DNA of 64,000 nucleotides from positions 1-64,000 of the forward strand of contig JAHRFD010000001.1 of NCBI GenBank assembly GCA_020882975.1, in the 5' to 3' direction. This DNA comes from Microcoleus sp. EPA2. Its GTDB lineage: Bacteria; Cyanobacteriota; Cyanobacteriia; Cyanobacteriales; Microcoleaceae. How positions within the stretch are numbered: the stretch's first letter is position 1; each line of letters opens with the position of its first letter. The notes under the pieces were generated by a model. It ran no database searches and was not told the origin of the DNA. It saw only the letters and a program-made list of their open reading frames with translations. Position numbers and translations under genes: made by a program. Below are positions 10,120 through 19,286 of the stretch, in pieces.

Positions 10120-10515
10120 TTAGCGATCGGCTGTTTCACAGTCACACAAAATAGAAAAGAATTTACAAGCTAGACAATCAGTGGGAACTTTTTCTAAGTT
10201 TTGTCGATCCACAGTTTCTAGGGCTGCGCTGTCGGCGGGCTTGACACAGAGAGCAACTTGTCCGACTCCAGCCATAAGTTCGGCAACTCGCTCTAAAATA
10301 CTTTCCATTTTGTTAATCAGTTGCTCGGCTGCTTCCAGGTTAGGCGCGATCACGAAAAAAGTTTTGACTCCTTCGGGACTGGGTGCGAAGCCGAGGGTAC
10401 ACTCGCGTAATAGTGCTTGAGTCGAGAGACTCAAAGGGTCATCGAAGCGATCGATTACAGCTTGATAAAAGGCTTGAGTCAGAGAACGATCGCCAAAAAT
10501 AGGTTGAGATAACAT
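10120..10515 (-). CDS. Conserved-looking hypothetical protein with Cys-rich C-terminus
   Basis: 131 residues, soluble, mostly helical. I do not recognise the family. The C-terminus contains a cysteine cluster, CLACKFFSILCDC, that could bind a metal or be redox active. The body has a helical segment ending in KMESILERVAELMAGVGQVAL. It starts at MLSQPIFGDRS and is divergent from argS with a 243-bp AT-rich gap. Codon usage and HIP1 content match its neighbours, so it is probably native. The function is unknown. Confidence 0.7.
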   Translation of the reverse strand: MLSQPIFGDRSLTQAFYQAVIDRFDDPLSLSTQALLRECTLGFAPSPEGVKTFFVIAPNLEAAEQLINKMESILERVAELMAGVGQVALCVKPADSAALETVDRQNLEKVPTDCLACKFFSILCDCETADR

Positions 10516-10758
10516 GGCAACTTCCTTTGGTAGGATCTTTAGGAGGATTGAAAAAATTTTAACATACCTTAATTTAATAGATTTAATTAAATTCGATCGC
10601 GATCGAGATCATCAACTAAATGTGATTTTTGAGGATTTGTGTAGCGTTCGCAACTGTGATAAAATCAGTTATGTGTTATCACGGCGAATAATTGACATCC
10701 CCAGACTAACGCCCCAGAAAAGTAAAAATATTCCTAATTTTGGCTCTACTTATACAGT

Positions 10759-12516
10759 ATGTTCTCAACCACATCCCAGTTAAAAGCAAGATTTGACAAA
10801 GCATTCACCACAGCATTCGGGGAAAATCTAGCAGGTACCGATCCGATGCTGACAGCAGCAAGCAATCCCAACTTTGGGGATTTTCAGTGCAATGCGGCGA
10901 TGAGTTTGGGGAAAAAGTTAGGAAAGCCACCACGGGCGATCGCCCAAACCATCATCGAAAACCTCGACATCGCCGACATCTGCGAAACCCCAGAAATTGC
11001 TGGCCCTGGTTTTATCAATTTAAAACTCAAACCGGCTTATTTGGAAGCGCAAGTTAGGGCGATGGCGATCGACTCCCGTTTGGGAATCGCACCCACAGAA
11101 ACACCTCAAAAAGTGGCGATCGACTTTTCGAGCCCCAACATCGCCAAAGAAATGCACGTCGGGCACCTGCGATCGACTATTATCGGCGATGCGATCGCCC
11201 GCATCCTCGAATTTCTCGGCCATGACGTCATCAGAATCAACCACATCGGCGACTGGGGCACCCAATTCGGAATGCTCATCGCCTATTTGCGCGAAGTTCA
11301 CCCCGAAGCATTAACAACTGCTGACTCCCTAGATTTAGGAGATTTAGTGGCATTTTACCGCCAAGCAAAACAGCGATTTGATGCCGATGAAACCTTCAAA
11401 GAAACCGCCAGACAAGAAGTAGTAAAACTGCAATCCGGTGCCGAAGATACCCGTCGCGCTTGGAAATTGCTATGCGATCAATCCCGCCGCGAATTCCAAG
11501 TAATCTACAACTTACTCGATATCAAATTAACCGAACGTGGCGAATCGTTTTACAACCCGTTATTACCCGCAGTAGTCGAGGATTTAACCAGTCTCGGTTT
11601 GCTAGTAGAAAGTGACGGTGCAAAATGCGTGTTTGTAGACGGTTTCACCAATAAAGAAGGAGAACCACTGCCGCTAATTGTCCAAAAAAGCGACGGCGGC
11701 TACAACTACGCCACCACCGATTTAGCAGCAATCCGCTACCGCATCCAAGAAGACGGTGCAAAACGCATAATTTATGTCACCGATTCAGGACAAGCCAACC
11801 ATTTTGCTCAAGTATTTGCAGTAGCCAGAAAAGCCAATTGGATTCCCGAAGATGTCGAGATTGTCCATGTTCCCTTTGGTTTGGTATGCGGAGAGGATGG
11901 CAAAAGACTCAAAACTCGTTCTGGGGATGCAGTGCGGTTGCAGGATTTGCTCGATGAGGCGATCGTGCGCACCCGTGCAGATTTAGAAACAAGATTGGAA
12001 GATGAGAAAAGACAAGAAACAGAAGAGTTTATTACTCACGTCTCTCAAGTAGTTGGCTTGAGTGCAGTTAAGTACGCCGACTTAAGTCAAAACCGGGCAA
12101 GTAACTATGTCTTTAGTTACGACAAAATGCTCGCTTTGCAAGGAAATACAGCACCTTATATGCTGTATGCTTACGTGCGCGTGCAGGGAATTCGTCGCAA
12201 AGGTGGGATTGATTTTGATAACTTAGATGCTGGTGCGAAAGTAATTTTAGAGTCGGATGCAGAGTTGGTATTAGCCAAGCATTTATTGCAGTTGAATGAA
12301 GTTGTAAATGCTGTTGGCGGCGATTTATTGCCGAATCGGATTTGTCAGTATTTGTTTGAATTGAGTCAAAAATTCAATCAATTCTTTGAGCAATGTCCCG
12401 TGTTGAAGGCTGAGGAACCATTGAGGAGTTCGCGGTTAGTTTTGTGCGATTTGACGGCGCGGACTTTGCAGTTAGGCTTAGGATTGTTGGGGATTCAAGT
12501 GTTAGAAAGGATGTAA
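10759..12516 (+). CDS. argS: Arginyl-tRNA synthetase
   Basis: 585-residue class I synthetase that charges tRNA-Arg. The N-terminal additional domain (about 1-110) recognises the tRNA D-loop. The HIGH signature is HVGH at 133-136 within [16 protein letters not shown]. The KMSKS loop is replaced by the degenerate KRLKTRSGD, normal for ArgRS. The C-terminal helical anticodon-binding domain (DALR type) ends LGIQVLERM. The ATG at 10759 gives the expected length. It is a single gene. Confidence 0.97.
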   Translation: MFSTTSQLKARFDKAFTTAFGENLAGTDPMLTAASNPNFGDFQCNAAMSLGKKLGKPPRAIAQTIIENLDIADICETPEIAGPGFINLKLKPAYLEAQVRAMAIDSRLGIAPTETPQKVAIDFSSPNIAKEMHVGHLRSTIIGDAIARILEFLGHDVIRINHIGDWGTQFGMLIAYLREVHPEALTTADSLDLGDLVAFYRQAKQRFDADETFKETARQEVVKLQSGAEDTRRAWKLLCDQSRREFQVIYNLLDIKLTERGESFYNPLLPAVVEDLTSLGLLVESDGAKCVFVDGFTNKEGEPLPLIVQKSDGGYNYATTDLAAIRYRIQEDGAKRIIYVTDSGQANHFAQVFAVARKANWIPEDVEIVHVPFGLVCGEDGKRLKTRSGDAVRLQDLLDEAIVRTRADLETRLEDEKRQETEEFITHVSQVVGLSAVKYADLSQNRASNYVFSYDKMLALQGNTAPYMLYAYVRVQGIRRKGGIDFDNLDAGAKVILESDAELVLAKHLLQLNEVVNAVGGDLLPNRICQYLFELSQKFNQFFEQCPVLKAEEPLRSSRLVLCDLTARTLQLGLGLLGIQVLERM

Positions 12517-12558
12517 GTTTTTAACTCTTGTGAAACAGGCAAGATTCCAGGCGATGTA

Positions 12559-12760
12559 GGGGCGGGTTCGCTAACAATAATTGCCTGAAACCAACCATCT
12601 CGAAAACCCGCCCCGGCCTGATTACTGTCTCATAGCGAAAGTCCTCTCAAAGAGGACTGAAGAGTTAGTTGATGTGTATTTGTTTCAGGCAAATCGACCG
12701 TCGGTTTTTAACCGACTTTAGCTATGAGACAGGGGTTTGAACCCCTGTCGGACTCGCGGA
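12559..12760. repeat. Palindromic repeat family A cluster
   Basis: Nested inverted repeats fill the gap downstream of argS. GGGGCGGGTT (about 12559) pairs with AACCCGCCCC (12605-12614). GTCTCATAGC (12627-12636) pairs with GCTATGAGAC (12721-12730). Local hairpins such as AGTCCTCTCAAAGAGGACT, GGTTTTTAACC and AGGGGTTTGAACCCCT also lie here. The same modules recur at 22622-23025 and inside the coding sequence at 25713-25837. No gene lies in 12517-12846. Confidence 0.85.
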
Positions 12761-12846
12761 ATGACTAAGAGACTTGGCGGGCTTTCAGGCTTAAGTTGAC
12801 ACCAATGAGCATTGCCGTCTCCTCTATCATTCCGGTGCTCAACTCT

Positions 12847-13698
12847 TCATTTCAAATAAGGTGTTTTGTTAACAATCAAAGTCTCTAGAATATCTTTAAA
12901 CATGGTTACGACAATTTGGCGATCGTTATCCCTCACAAATATATCGTAATTGGGACTGGAATTAATTTCAATTAACCAGTAGTCGCCCTTTTGGTCGATC
13001 GCAATATCAAACCCACCATAGGTAACATTGATTTCCGCAAACACTGGCTGCACAAAGCTTTCAATCTCCGAGATAATTTTAGAATCAATGATATGCTTAG
13101 CTGTGGCTCCCTCCCAATGCAGCGGGCTTAAATTACCTGTAAATTTAGCGCCTAATTTATCTTTTTCATAGAGCAGAACTAGCTTTTGATTGCTAAAAAC
13201 CGCCCGATATTCATGGCGAATATCAATGTAATCTTGAGCTAGGCAAACATAGTCATAATCTTTGCTATTGACATTAAATACTGTTTCAATAGCTGCTTGA
13301 ATTTGCTCCAAGGTTTCACACAGGAACACATTATTTCCAGCGGAACCTCGATTTCTTTTGATAATCAGGGGCAATGAAAATACTTTCCTCACCTCTGTGG
13401 CAATTTCTTGACATTTTTGAATTTTCAAATATTCTCGATATTTTGACTCGCAAAAAGGAGATAAAAAACCTATTGTTTTTGGGGTTTTAATTTTACTATT
13501 CAACAGTTGATAGGTATATTCTTTATCTTTAAATATTTGGACTATGGGTGCGCTATTAAACGGTGTAATATAATTTACAAAGTAATAGGATTGACCAGAA
13601 TGTTGAATTCTGATTAAGTTTTGGTTGGGGGCAAGAATTTCATAATTGATATTTAACTGTTGACAAGCTTCAAGCACCAGACTGATATTAGTTAGCAT
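12847..13698 (-). CDS. ATP-grasp domain protein (RimK-like)
   Basis: 283 residues from MLTNISLVLEACQ. The ATP-grasp features are PLIIKRNRGSAGNNVF (ATP-binding Lys and glycine loop), EYRAVF in the central domain, and the C-terminal Mg-binding segment YGGFDIAIDQKGDYW followed by LIEINSSPNYD with its Glu-x-Asn pair. Such enzymes form amide or peptide bonds through acyl-phosphates; the substrate here is unknown. The frame is open to 13815, but that extension is translated short tandem repeat, so the ATG at 13698 is the start. It lies alone, divergent from the FHA-PBP gene, with no peptide precursor gene visible beside it. Confidence 0.8.
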   Translation of the reverse strand: MLTNISLVLEACQQLNINYEILAPNQNLIRIQHSGQSYYFVNYITPFNSAPIVQIFKDKEYTYQLLNSKIKTPKTIGFLSPFCESKYREYLKIQKCQEIATEVRKVFSLPLIIKRNRGSAGNNVFLCETLEQIQAAIETVFNVNSKDYDYVCLAQDYIDIRHEYRAVFSNQKLVLLYEKDKLGAKFTGNLSPLHWEGATAKHIIDSKIISEIESFVQPVFAEINVTYGGFDIAIDQKGDYWLIEINSSPNYDIFVRDNDRQIVVTMFKDILETLIVNKTPYLK

Positions 13699-13708
13699 AA
13701 TGTTAAGT

Positions 13709-13795
13709 GGAAGGAAGATGGAAGATGGAAGAAGGAAGGAAAAAACTATTCCCAATGCCCGATGCCCAATGCTCAATGCCCAATATCCTACAGTT
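13709..13795. repeat. Short tandem repeat tract upstream of the ATP-grasp gene
   Basis: GGAAGATGGAAGATGGAAG (13711 onward) and a run of CCCAATGC-type units (13751-13790) form degenerate direct repeats. They occupy the 5' flank of the ATP-grasp gene. Confidence 0.7.
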
Positions 13796-13956
13796 AGATT
13801 AGCTCGATCGCCCAAATCCGATCCCTGCTAACCCGAAAATCGATCGCACCCTGGGGAGAAAATCGCCCTGAGTATGCGCAGGATTCCGAAAATAGCCAAA
13901 AGTTAAGAGTAGAATAGTCCAAGAGCCGATCGCTCGATCGTAGTCTACAGCGAAAT

Positions 13957-16209
13957 ATGACCCCACCGCAGCCGCCCCACAAACCTCGAACCGTCTTGGG
14001 TGCTATTACTCAAGCAGTCCAGACTATCGCCAAGGTTAATTTTAACCAGCTAGTGCTGAAACCGAATGCCAAAGTCCCCGAACTATGGGTGCAGGATGCC
14101 GGTGCTACCAAGGCCGAGGTTTATCCGCTATTGGGCGATCGATATCTTTTAGGTCGATCGTCCAAATCCTCTGATATTGTTATTCGCAATCCCGTAGTCA
14201 GCCACCTACATTTATCCCTATCACGGGATACGACGCGCCGCACTCCTTTTATCATCAAAGACGAAGGTTCTACTAACGGAATTTACCAGGGCAAAAGGCG
14301 AATTCAAAGTATGTCTCTGCGTCACGGCGATGTATTTACTTTAGGACCACCAGAACTCGCCGCTGCTGTCAGAATTCAGTACATAGATCCGCCACCTTTG
14401 TATTCAGAAATTTTGCGCTACAGCTTTTATGGAATCAGCGGTGTCACGGCTTTAATCGGGATGGCGATCGGCATTGAATCGACCAAATTTCAAGTACGCC
14501 CTCTGCCGAGAAGTGTCAACGGGCCAGTGATTGTCTACGCCCGTGATGGTCAAACTCCCCTGCGTCCTCCTCAAAATAACGCTCACTTAGAATTAAAGAA
14601 ATTACCAGATTTTTCTCCTTATTTAGCCAAGGCAGTCATGGCTTCAGAAGACAGTCGCTACTACTGGCATTTAGGAGTAGATCCCATCGGCGTTTTGCGT
14701 GCACTTTTAACCAATTTTCGTGGAGGAGGAATTCGCGAAGGAGGTAGCACTCTGACACAGCAATTAGCAAGGAGTTTGTTTCGAGATTATGTAGGAACTC
14801 AAGATTCGGCGGGACGCAAATTGCGGGAAGCAGTAGTTGCATTAAAATTAGAAAGCTATTACAGCAAAGACGAGCTATTGCTGACTTATTTGAATCGCGT
14901 ATTTTTGGGTATTGACCTGTATGGTTTTGAGGATGCAGCTCGGTTTTATTTTGGCAAATCTGCCAAGGATTTGAATTTATCAGAAGCGGCAACTTTGGCA
15001 GGAATTTTGCCCGCTCCCAATAGTTTTAACCCGATTCAAAATTATCAGTTGGCGGTGCAGTATCGCGATCGCGTAATCGAACGGATGCGAGCGATGGGTA
15101 CAATTTCTCAGGAAGAAGCCGATCGCGCGAGGCGATCGCGAATTGAGATCAACCCAAAAGCGCGGGAATTTTTGCAAAGTACGATCGCTCCTTATTTCTA
15201 CAGTTATGTATTTGACGAATTAGAATTTTTACTGGGGGAACAGTTAGCCAGAGAAGGTAATTTTATTGTAGAAACAGGCTTAAATCCCACACTCCAAAAA
15301 GTAGCAGAAAGTTCCCTCAGAAATGCTGTAGAAACTACAGGAGCAAGGGATGGTTTTTCCCAAGGAGCCGTGGTAACTCTCAACACAGCCACTGGCGAAG
15401 TATTAGCTTTAGTTGGCGGTGTCAGTTATCTACAAAGTCAGTTTAACCGAGCTACCCAAGCCTTGAGACAACCAGGTTCTACCTTTAAGATTTTCAGCTA
15501 TGCAGCCGCCCTAGAACGGGGAATTTCCCCAAATAAAGGTTACTCCTGCGAACCCCTTTCTTGGGGCGGACAAAGTTACAGTGGCTGCGAAAGAACTAGC
15601 GGTAGTGCAGATATGTATCGGGGTTTAGCACAGTCAGAAAACGCCATTGCTTTGCGAGTAGCCCAAGATGTTGGTTTAGACAATGTAGTGCGAATGGCGA
15701 AGCGTTTAGGAATCACTTCTCCCTTGCGCTCAACCCCTGGATTAGTATTAGGTGAAAGTGAAGTTAACGTATTGCAACTAACCGGGGCATTTGGGGTTTT
15801 AGCCAATCGGGGCTTGGGCAATCGCCCCCATGTAATCAAGCGAATTATTGATAGCAGCGATTGCGAAGATAGAAAAAACTTTAAGAATTGTCGCGTGGTT
15901 TATGACTATCAAAAAGATGGAGTAGCTAATCAGCAATTAGTTTCGGAAGTCGTAGCAGATACCATGACAGATATGCTGCAAGGAGTGGTGCGGGGAGGTA
16001 CCGGTAGCAGTGCGGCTTTGGGCTTGGGAGAAGCGGGCAAAACTGGCACGACTAATGATAACAAAGATTTGTGGTTTGTCGGTTATATTCCGAGTCAGCA
16101 ATTGGTAACTGGAGTTTGGCTGGGAAATGATGATAATTCTCCAACTCAGGGAGGTAGTCGAGATGCGGCTCAATTGTGGGGGGATTATATGCGACAGGTG
16201 GCGCGTTAA
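13957..16209 (+). CDS. Class A penicillin-binding protein with N-terminal FHA domain
   Basis: 750-residue bifunctional murein synthase (glycosyltransferase GT51 plus transpeptidase). Residues about 55-130 are an FHA phosphothreonine-recognition domain (LLGRSSKSSDIVIRN, VSHLHLSL, EGSTNGIYQ). One membrane span lies at about 158-173. GT51 follows with catalytic Glu231 in MASEDSRYYWH and EGGSTLTQQLARSLF at 261-275. The transpeptidase has the SxxK nucleophile Ser508 (PGSTFK), SxN at 560-562 (SEN) and KTGT at 695-698. The FHA domain before the membrane anchor implies control of periplasmic wall synthesis by a cytoplasmic Ser/Thr kinase. Single gene; the ATG at 13957 has no competitor. Confidence 0.95.
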   Translation: MTPPQPPHKPRTVLGAITQAVQTIAKVNFNQLVLKPNAKVPELWVQDAGATKAEVYPLLGDRYLLGRSSKSSDIVIRNPVVSHLHLSLSRDTTRRTPFIIKDEGSTNGIYQGKRRIQSMSLRHGDVFTLGPPELAAAVRIQYIDPPPLYSEILRYSFYGISGVTALIGMAIGIESTKFQVRPLPRSVNGPVIVYARDGQTPLRPPQNNAHLELKKLPDFSPYLAKAVMASEDSRYYWHLGVDPIGVLRALLTNFRGGGIREGGSTLTQQLARSLFRDYVGTQDSAGRKLREAVVALKLESYYSKDELLLTYLNRVFLGIDLYGFEDAARFYFGKSAKDLNLSEAATLAGILPAPNSFNPIQNYQLAVQYRDRVIERMRAMGTISQEEADRARRSRIEINPKAREFLQSTIAPYFYSYVFDELEFLLGEQLAREGNFIVETGLNPTLQKVAESSLRNAVETTGARDGFSQGAVVTLNTATGEVLALVGGVSYLQSQFNRATQALRQPGSTFKIFSYAAALERGISPNKGYSCEPLSWGGQSYSGCERTSGSADMYRGLAQSENAIALRVAQDVGLDNVVRMAKRLGITSPLRSTPGLVLGESEVNVLQLTGAFGVLANRGLGNRPHVIKRIIDSSDCEDRKNFKNCRVVYDYQKDGVANQQLVSEVVADTMTDMLQGVVRGGTGSSAALGLGEAGKTGTTNDNKDLWFVGYIPSQQLVTGVWLGNDDNSPTQGGSRDAAQLWGDYMRQVAR

Positions 16210-16270
16210 TCGATCGGGAGATATGAAACAGATTTGCTATAATTTCTATTATCGGTAATTGTCAAAACTT

Positions 16271-16891
16271 ATGATCCAAGTTTCACCCAAGCTCGTAAAC
16301 TTCGAGGAATTTGTGGAGTGGCTACCTGAAAATTCGACGGTACGCTACGAATTGCATAACGGAGATATTGTTGAGATGGCACAACCAGTAGGCGAACACG
16401 AGGAAGTTATCAGCTTTCTTGGCATCGAAATTCCTTATGAAATCAAACGTTTGGGATTGCCTTATGGTATCCCTCGCCAAGTGATAGTTAGACCTCCTGA
16501 AAAAGATTCGGGTTATTTCCCTGATTTGTTGGTGCTGAATCGTGCAAATCTGGTGAACGAAACTTTATGGCAAAAACAGTCTATCCTGAGTTTGGGTGCA
16601 TCGATACCTTTGGCGATCGAGGTTGTGTCAACCAATTGGCGGGATGATTACTATTTGAAATACGCTGATTATGAGGAGATGGGTATTCCTGAATATTGGA
16701 TTGTGGATTATGCTGCGTTGGGTGGACGTAGTTTTATTGGCAATCCGAAACTACCGACAATTTCTGTGTGTAACTTGGTTGATGGTGAATATCAAGTCCT
16801 TAAGTTTCGAGATAATGACCGGATTGTGTCGGAAGCTTTTCCCGATTTGAACTTGACTGCAAATCAGATTTTTGGAGCTGGTTTAGTGTAA
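16271..16891 (+). CDS. Uma2 family (DUF820) putative endonuclease
   Basis: 206 residues, PD-(D/E)XK-like fold of the Uma2/DUF820 family that is massively expanded in cyanobacteria. Visible marks are FEEFVEWLPENSTVRYELHNG at the start, GYFPDLLVL (the Asp of the active site), PLAIEVVSTNWRDDY (Glu and downstream basic residue) and KYADYEEMGIPEYWIVD. The biological substrate of these proteins is unsettled. I took the ATG at 16271 over the TTG at 16259. It is 61 bp downstream of the PBP gene and may be co-transcribed. Confidence 0.85.
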   Translation: MIQVSPKLVNFEEFVEWLPENSTVRYELHNGDIVEMAQPVGEHEEVISFLGIEIPYEIKRLGLPYGIPRQVIVRPPEKDSGYFPDLLVLNRANLVNETLWQKQSILSLGASIPLAIEVVSTNWRDDYYLKYADYEEMGIPEYWIVDYAALGGRSFIGNPKLPTISVCNLVDGEYQVLKFRDNDRIVSEAFPDLNLTANQIFGAGLV

Positions 16892-16904
16892 ATTGGGATT
16901 TTTT

Positions 16905-16950
16905 TTACCGCAGAGGGCGCAGAGGGCGCAGAGTAAGATAAGAGAGGGAT
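16905..16950 (+). repeat. Inverted repeat partner (left) flanking the mnhB-mnhF block
   Basis: TTTTTACCGCAGAGGGCGCAGAGGG is followed by AGAGTAAGATAAGAGAGGGA. The same sequence occurs inverted at about 18835-18890, so the pair brackets mnhF, G, A' and B. Related to the right half of family B repeats. Confidence 0.75.
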
Positions 16951-16999
16951 GACTCAATCCGATCTCTGTCAATTTGAGATCGGAATATTGATATATGGA

Positions 17000-17674
17000 T
17001 CACAACAATCCGCGATAACGGATAAATACTAACATTACTGCCCAGGAACCCAAGGCGACTTTGAGTGCAACTATGATATTGAGTAAGGGGAGAATTCCGC
17101 CGCTTAAAAGCGTGCCTAATTCTCCGTGGGGGAGCTCATATCCAGACAGAGTGATTACTGAGAGTACAATAAAAACCAGTACGGAAACTTTCTCCCAAGT
17201 CGCGGCGTGCCACTTTTTGTATATGTCTTGCATCGCCTGGGGTGATGAGGTAATGGCGATGAGTCCGATCGCGGTTCCGCCCGCTACACCGGCTGCAAAA
17301 CCACCGCCAGGACTTAAGTGCCCGCGAATTGCTAATTCGACACCCACCAATGCCGCAATTGTTGCTCCCAATCGTGCCAAAATAATCGATGGTCGATCGG
17401 TAAATTGATAAATCGCGCAGGATGGCTTTTCATTGGCCAGTAGATAACTTGCGCCCAAAATGGCGATCGTAAATACTACGACTTCAAAAATGGTATCGTA
17501 TAATCGGTTTCGCAAAATGATACCAGAAACCGCATTGGATACTCCACTATCTTGGACAACCAATTCGACGATAGAACTTTGCTGCGATGATAATAAGTCT
17601 GCTGTTGGATTAGCAATAAGCAGCATTTTCACAAACAGCGCTATTCCAGCTACAATGTAAACCCATTTCATCAA
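17000..17674 (-). CDS. mnhB: Na+/H+ antiporter subunit B (MnhB/MrpB)
   Basis: 224-residue integral membrane subunit of the multi-component Mrp/Mnh cation/proton antiporter, the last gene of the leftward cluster. It has about six hydrophobic spans. The MnhB signature RGHLSPGGGFAAGVAGGTAIGL is plain in the middle, with VKMLLIANPTADLL in the first loop. Its start overlaps the end of the preceding DUF4040 gene by 4 bp (ATGA-type coupling). Function: alkali-cation and pH homeostasis, in cyanobacteria often tied to bicarbonate uptake or salt stress. Confidence 0.9.
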   Translation of the reverse strand: MMKWVYIVAGIALFVKMLLIANPTADLLSSQQSSIVELVVQDSGVSNAVSGIILRNRLYDTIFEVVVFTIAILGASYLLANEKPSCAIYQFTDRPSIILARLGATIAALVGVELAIRGHLSPGGGFAAGVAGGTAIGLIAITSSPQAMQDIYKKWHAATWEKVSVLVFIVLSVITLSGYELPHGELGTLLSGGILPLLNIIVALKVALGSWAVMLVFIRYRGLL

Positions 17675-18258
17675 TGCTTCTCCTCTACGTCTGGTGTATT
17701 TACATAGGTTAGGGTTGTCCCCGGTGATGCAAGTTCCGTTTGCATGATGTCATACACGCGGCGAACTCTAATTACGGTGTTATAAGGTTGCACTTCGCCA
17801 CTTTGTTCTAGTTGTTCTTGTGGGGAACAAACAGCATGAACTTCTTTTTCCATCAGCGCCCGCTCTAATGCTTGTGGAGTCGCATAGGGAACCACTTCCA
17901 GACGCATATGGCGTTTCTTAAAAACTGCACGAATGTCATCTATTACTTGCTTAAAATGACCTGCACTTTTCTCATCTGAGACAGCATCATTCTCTATCCC
18001 ACCTTCGATGACACCCAGACGCAGCACCAGGGATGAACGCACCGTCACTGCATAAAGTGTAATCGCCAGTAGGGTACCCATCAACGCTTCGGTTAAGCCC
18101 ACATCCCCCGCGCCCAAGATTGTATATACCAAAGCTGCGATCGCCCCCAATACACCTCGCAGCAGCAATGCGTGGTATGGATTGACCTGAAACACCAGCA
18201 TACCAGCAGCTAACGGGAGCAGAGCGACGAGGACATAAATATAGCTGTTATCGTTCAT
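17671..18258 (-). CDS. DUF4040/MbhD-like Mrp subunit (MrpA C-terminal part)
   Basis: 195 residues. The N-terminal half has about three membrane spans with LRGVLGAIAALVYTILGAG and DVGLTEALMGTLLAITLYAV, matching the MbhD/DUF4040 segment normally at the C-terminus of MrpA. The C-terminal half is a soluble domain (RHMRLEVVPYATPQALERAL). The start MNDNSYIYVLV is chosen because GGGAG lies 5 bases upstream; the ATG five codons earlier lacks this. It overlaps mnhG by 11 bp. The large NuoL-like N-terminus of MrpA is not encoded nearby. Confidence 0.82.
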   Translation of the reverse strand: MNDNSYIYVLVALLPLAAGMLVFQVNPYHALLLRGVLGAIAALVYTILGAGDVGLTEALMGTLLAITLYAVTVRSSLVLRLGVIEGGIENDAVSDEKSAGHFKQVIDDIRAVFKKRHMRLEVVPYATPQALERALMEKEVHAVCSPQEQLEQSGEVQPYNTVIRVRRVYDIMQTELASPGTTLTYVNTPDVEEKH

Positions 18259-18535
18259 AGTTACTCCCTGCATTGGAACAATAGGCTAATACATATCCCA
18301 GCATTGTATTCCATATGGCTAAGCAAATGAGGGCAAGAATTAACAGAGGCCATTTACTGGGTATTTTCAGTAACAATCCAACAACAATCAACATCGAGCC
18401 CAGGGTATCTGCTACCGAAAGACTGTGAAGTTTATATAAAACCGATCGCTTCCCCAGCAGATAAGAAGTACCCCAAAACCAGAAGAAAATTCCTATACCG
18501 ATGCAGGTATAACTCAAAACATCTATTACAATCAT
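18248..18535 (-). CDS. mnhG: Na+/H+ antiporter subunit G (MnhG/MrpG)
   Basis: 95 residues with three hydrophobic spans. The diagnostic segment is LYKLHSLSVADTLGSMLIVVG. It overlaps mnhF by 4 bp and the DUF4040 gene downstream, so translation is coupled within the operon. Confidence 0.9.
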   Translation of the reverse strand: MIVIDVLSYTCIGIGIFFWFWGTSYLLGKRSVLYKLHSLSVADTLGSMLIVVGLLLKIPSKWPLLILALICLAIWNTMLGYVLAYCSNAGSNYER

Positions 18536-18795
18536 GCGTCACTAATACGTTTAATTATTTGTGCCAACAACATCAATCCAGCATTACCAACACTGAGGAT
18601 AATCGCCGCTACCACACCGATCATCCAATCATCGCGCCAGACAGATATAACCAGAGCAATGATTGCCGCCTTAGTTGAAATACTAGCAAAAGCCAACATT
18701 GTCTGCCAGATATCATCATCTTTCCATACCTCATACATGGGCATGAGCAGAGCCAAAATCATCAAAATCAAAATCAAGTTGTTCAAGTTCTGCAA
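18532..18795 (-). CDS. mnhF: Na+/H+ antiporter subunit F (MnhF/MrpF)
   Basis: 87 residues with three predicted spans (LILILMILALLMPMY; AFASISTKAAIIALVISVW; MIGVVAAIILSVGNAGLMLL). Position between mnhE and mnhG and size fit MnhF. A 107-bp gap separates it from mnhE and contains the right inverted-repeat partner, the only sizeable break in the downstream part of the operon. Confidence 0.83.
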   Translation of the reverse strand: MQNLNNLILILMILALLMPMYEVWKDDDIWQTMLAFASISTKAAIIALVISVWRDDWMIGVVAAIILSVGNAGLMLLAQIIKRISDA

Positions 18796-18834
18796 TTATC
18801 TACCCTCCTAACTTAGCCCCATAAAAACTAGAAA

Positions 18835-18890
18835 TTTCCCTCTTCTCTTCCTCTGCGCCCTCTGCGCCCTCTGCGGTAAAAAAAATCCTC
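18835..18890 (-). repeat. Inverted repeat partner (right) in the mnhE-mnhF gap
   Basis: CCCTCTTCTCTTCCTCTGCGCC and GCCCTCTGCGGTAAAAAAAA are the reverse complement of the block at 16905-16950. It sits in the only non-overlapping junction between mnhE and mnhF. Confidence 0.75.
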
Positions 18891-18902
18891 AAAAAACATC
18901 AG

Positions 18903-19286
18903 CTAATTACTAGAAGTCCGTCGCACCCGGTGCACTTCGTAAAAACCCTCTTCGTGGTAATTCACAACAATTGTTTTCGGCGTAAAAGTAATCAAAAACA
19001 CATCAAGGAAGATTAACAAGGGCGATCGATGATTTGGTACTTTCTCCATAATCACATCTTCATGTCTGTGGGGACGGAAGATCAGCTCAACAGCTTCTAT
19101 ATAAGCTATGGGAATCGCCATCAAGATTTTACCAAATACATCAAACCACTCCTTTAAAGGTTCTGGAGGTGCGTAGCTGCGAGGTAATAGGAAAGCTATG
19201 ACAATACCGATCGCAATATTTGCCAAACTAAAATCCGCAGTCAGTAAAAACCAGATGCTCAATCTTAATATGAGATGTCCAATCAT
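18903..19286 (-). CDS. mnhE: Na+/H+ antiporter subunit E (MnhE/MrpE)
   Basis: 127 residues from MIGHLILRLSIWFLLTADFS. Typical MnhE features: an N-terminal hydrophobic pair, then IPIAYIEAVELIFRPH and the C-terminal TPKTIVVNYHEEGFYEVHRV. The ATG at 19286 overlaps the mnhD stop by 3 bases, which fixes the start. The frame extends further upstream but only inside mnhD. Confidence 0.9.
   Translation of the reverse strand: MIGHLILRLSIWFLLTADFSLANIAIGIVIAFLLPRSYAPPEPLKEWFDVFGKILMAIPIAYIEAVELIFRPHRHEDVIMEKVPNHRSPLLIFLDVFLITFTPKTIVVNYHEEGFYEVHRVRRTSSN

Noticed and set aside
12559-12760. Possible tRNA or structured RNA from the strong hairpins and GGGGTTTGAACCCC
   Set aside because: The hairpins belong to the interspersed family A, recur at 22627 and 25713, and do not fold as a cloverleaf; no tRNA was found anywhere in the window.
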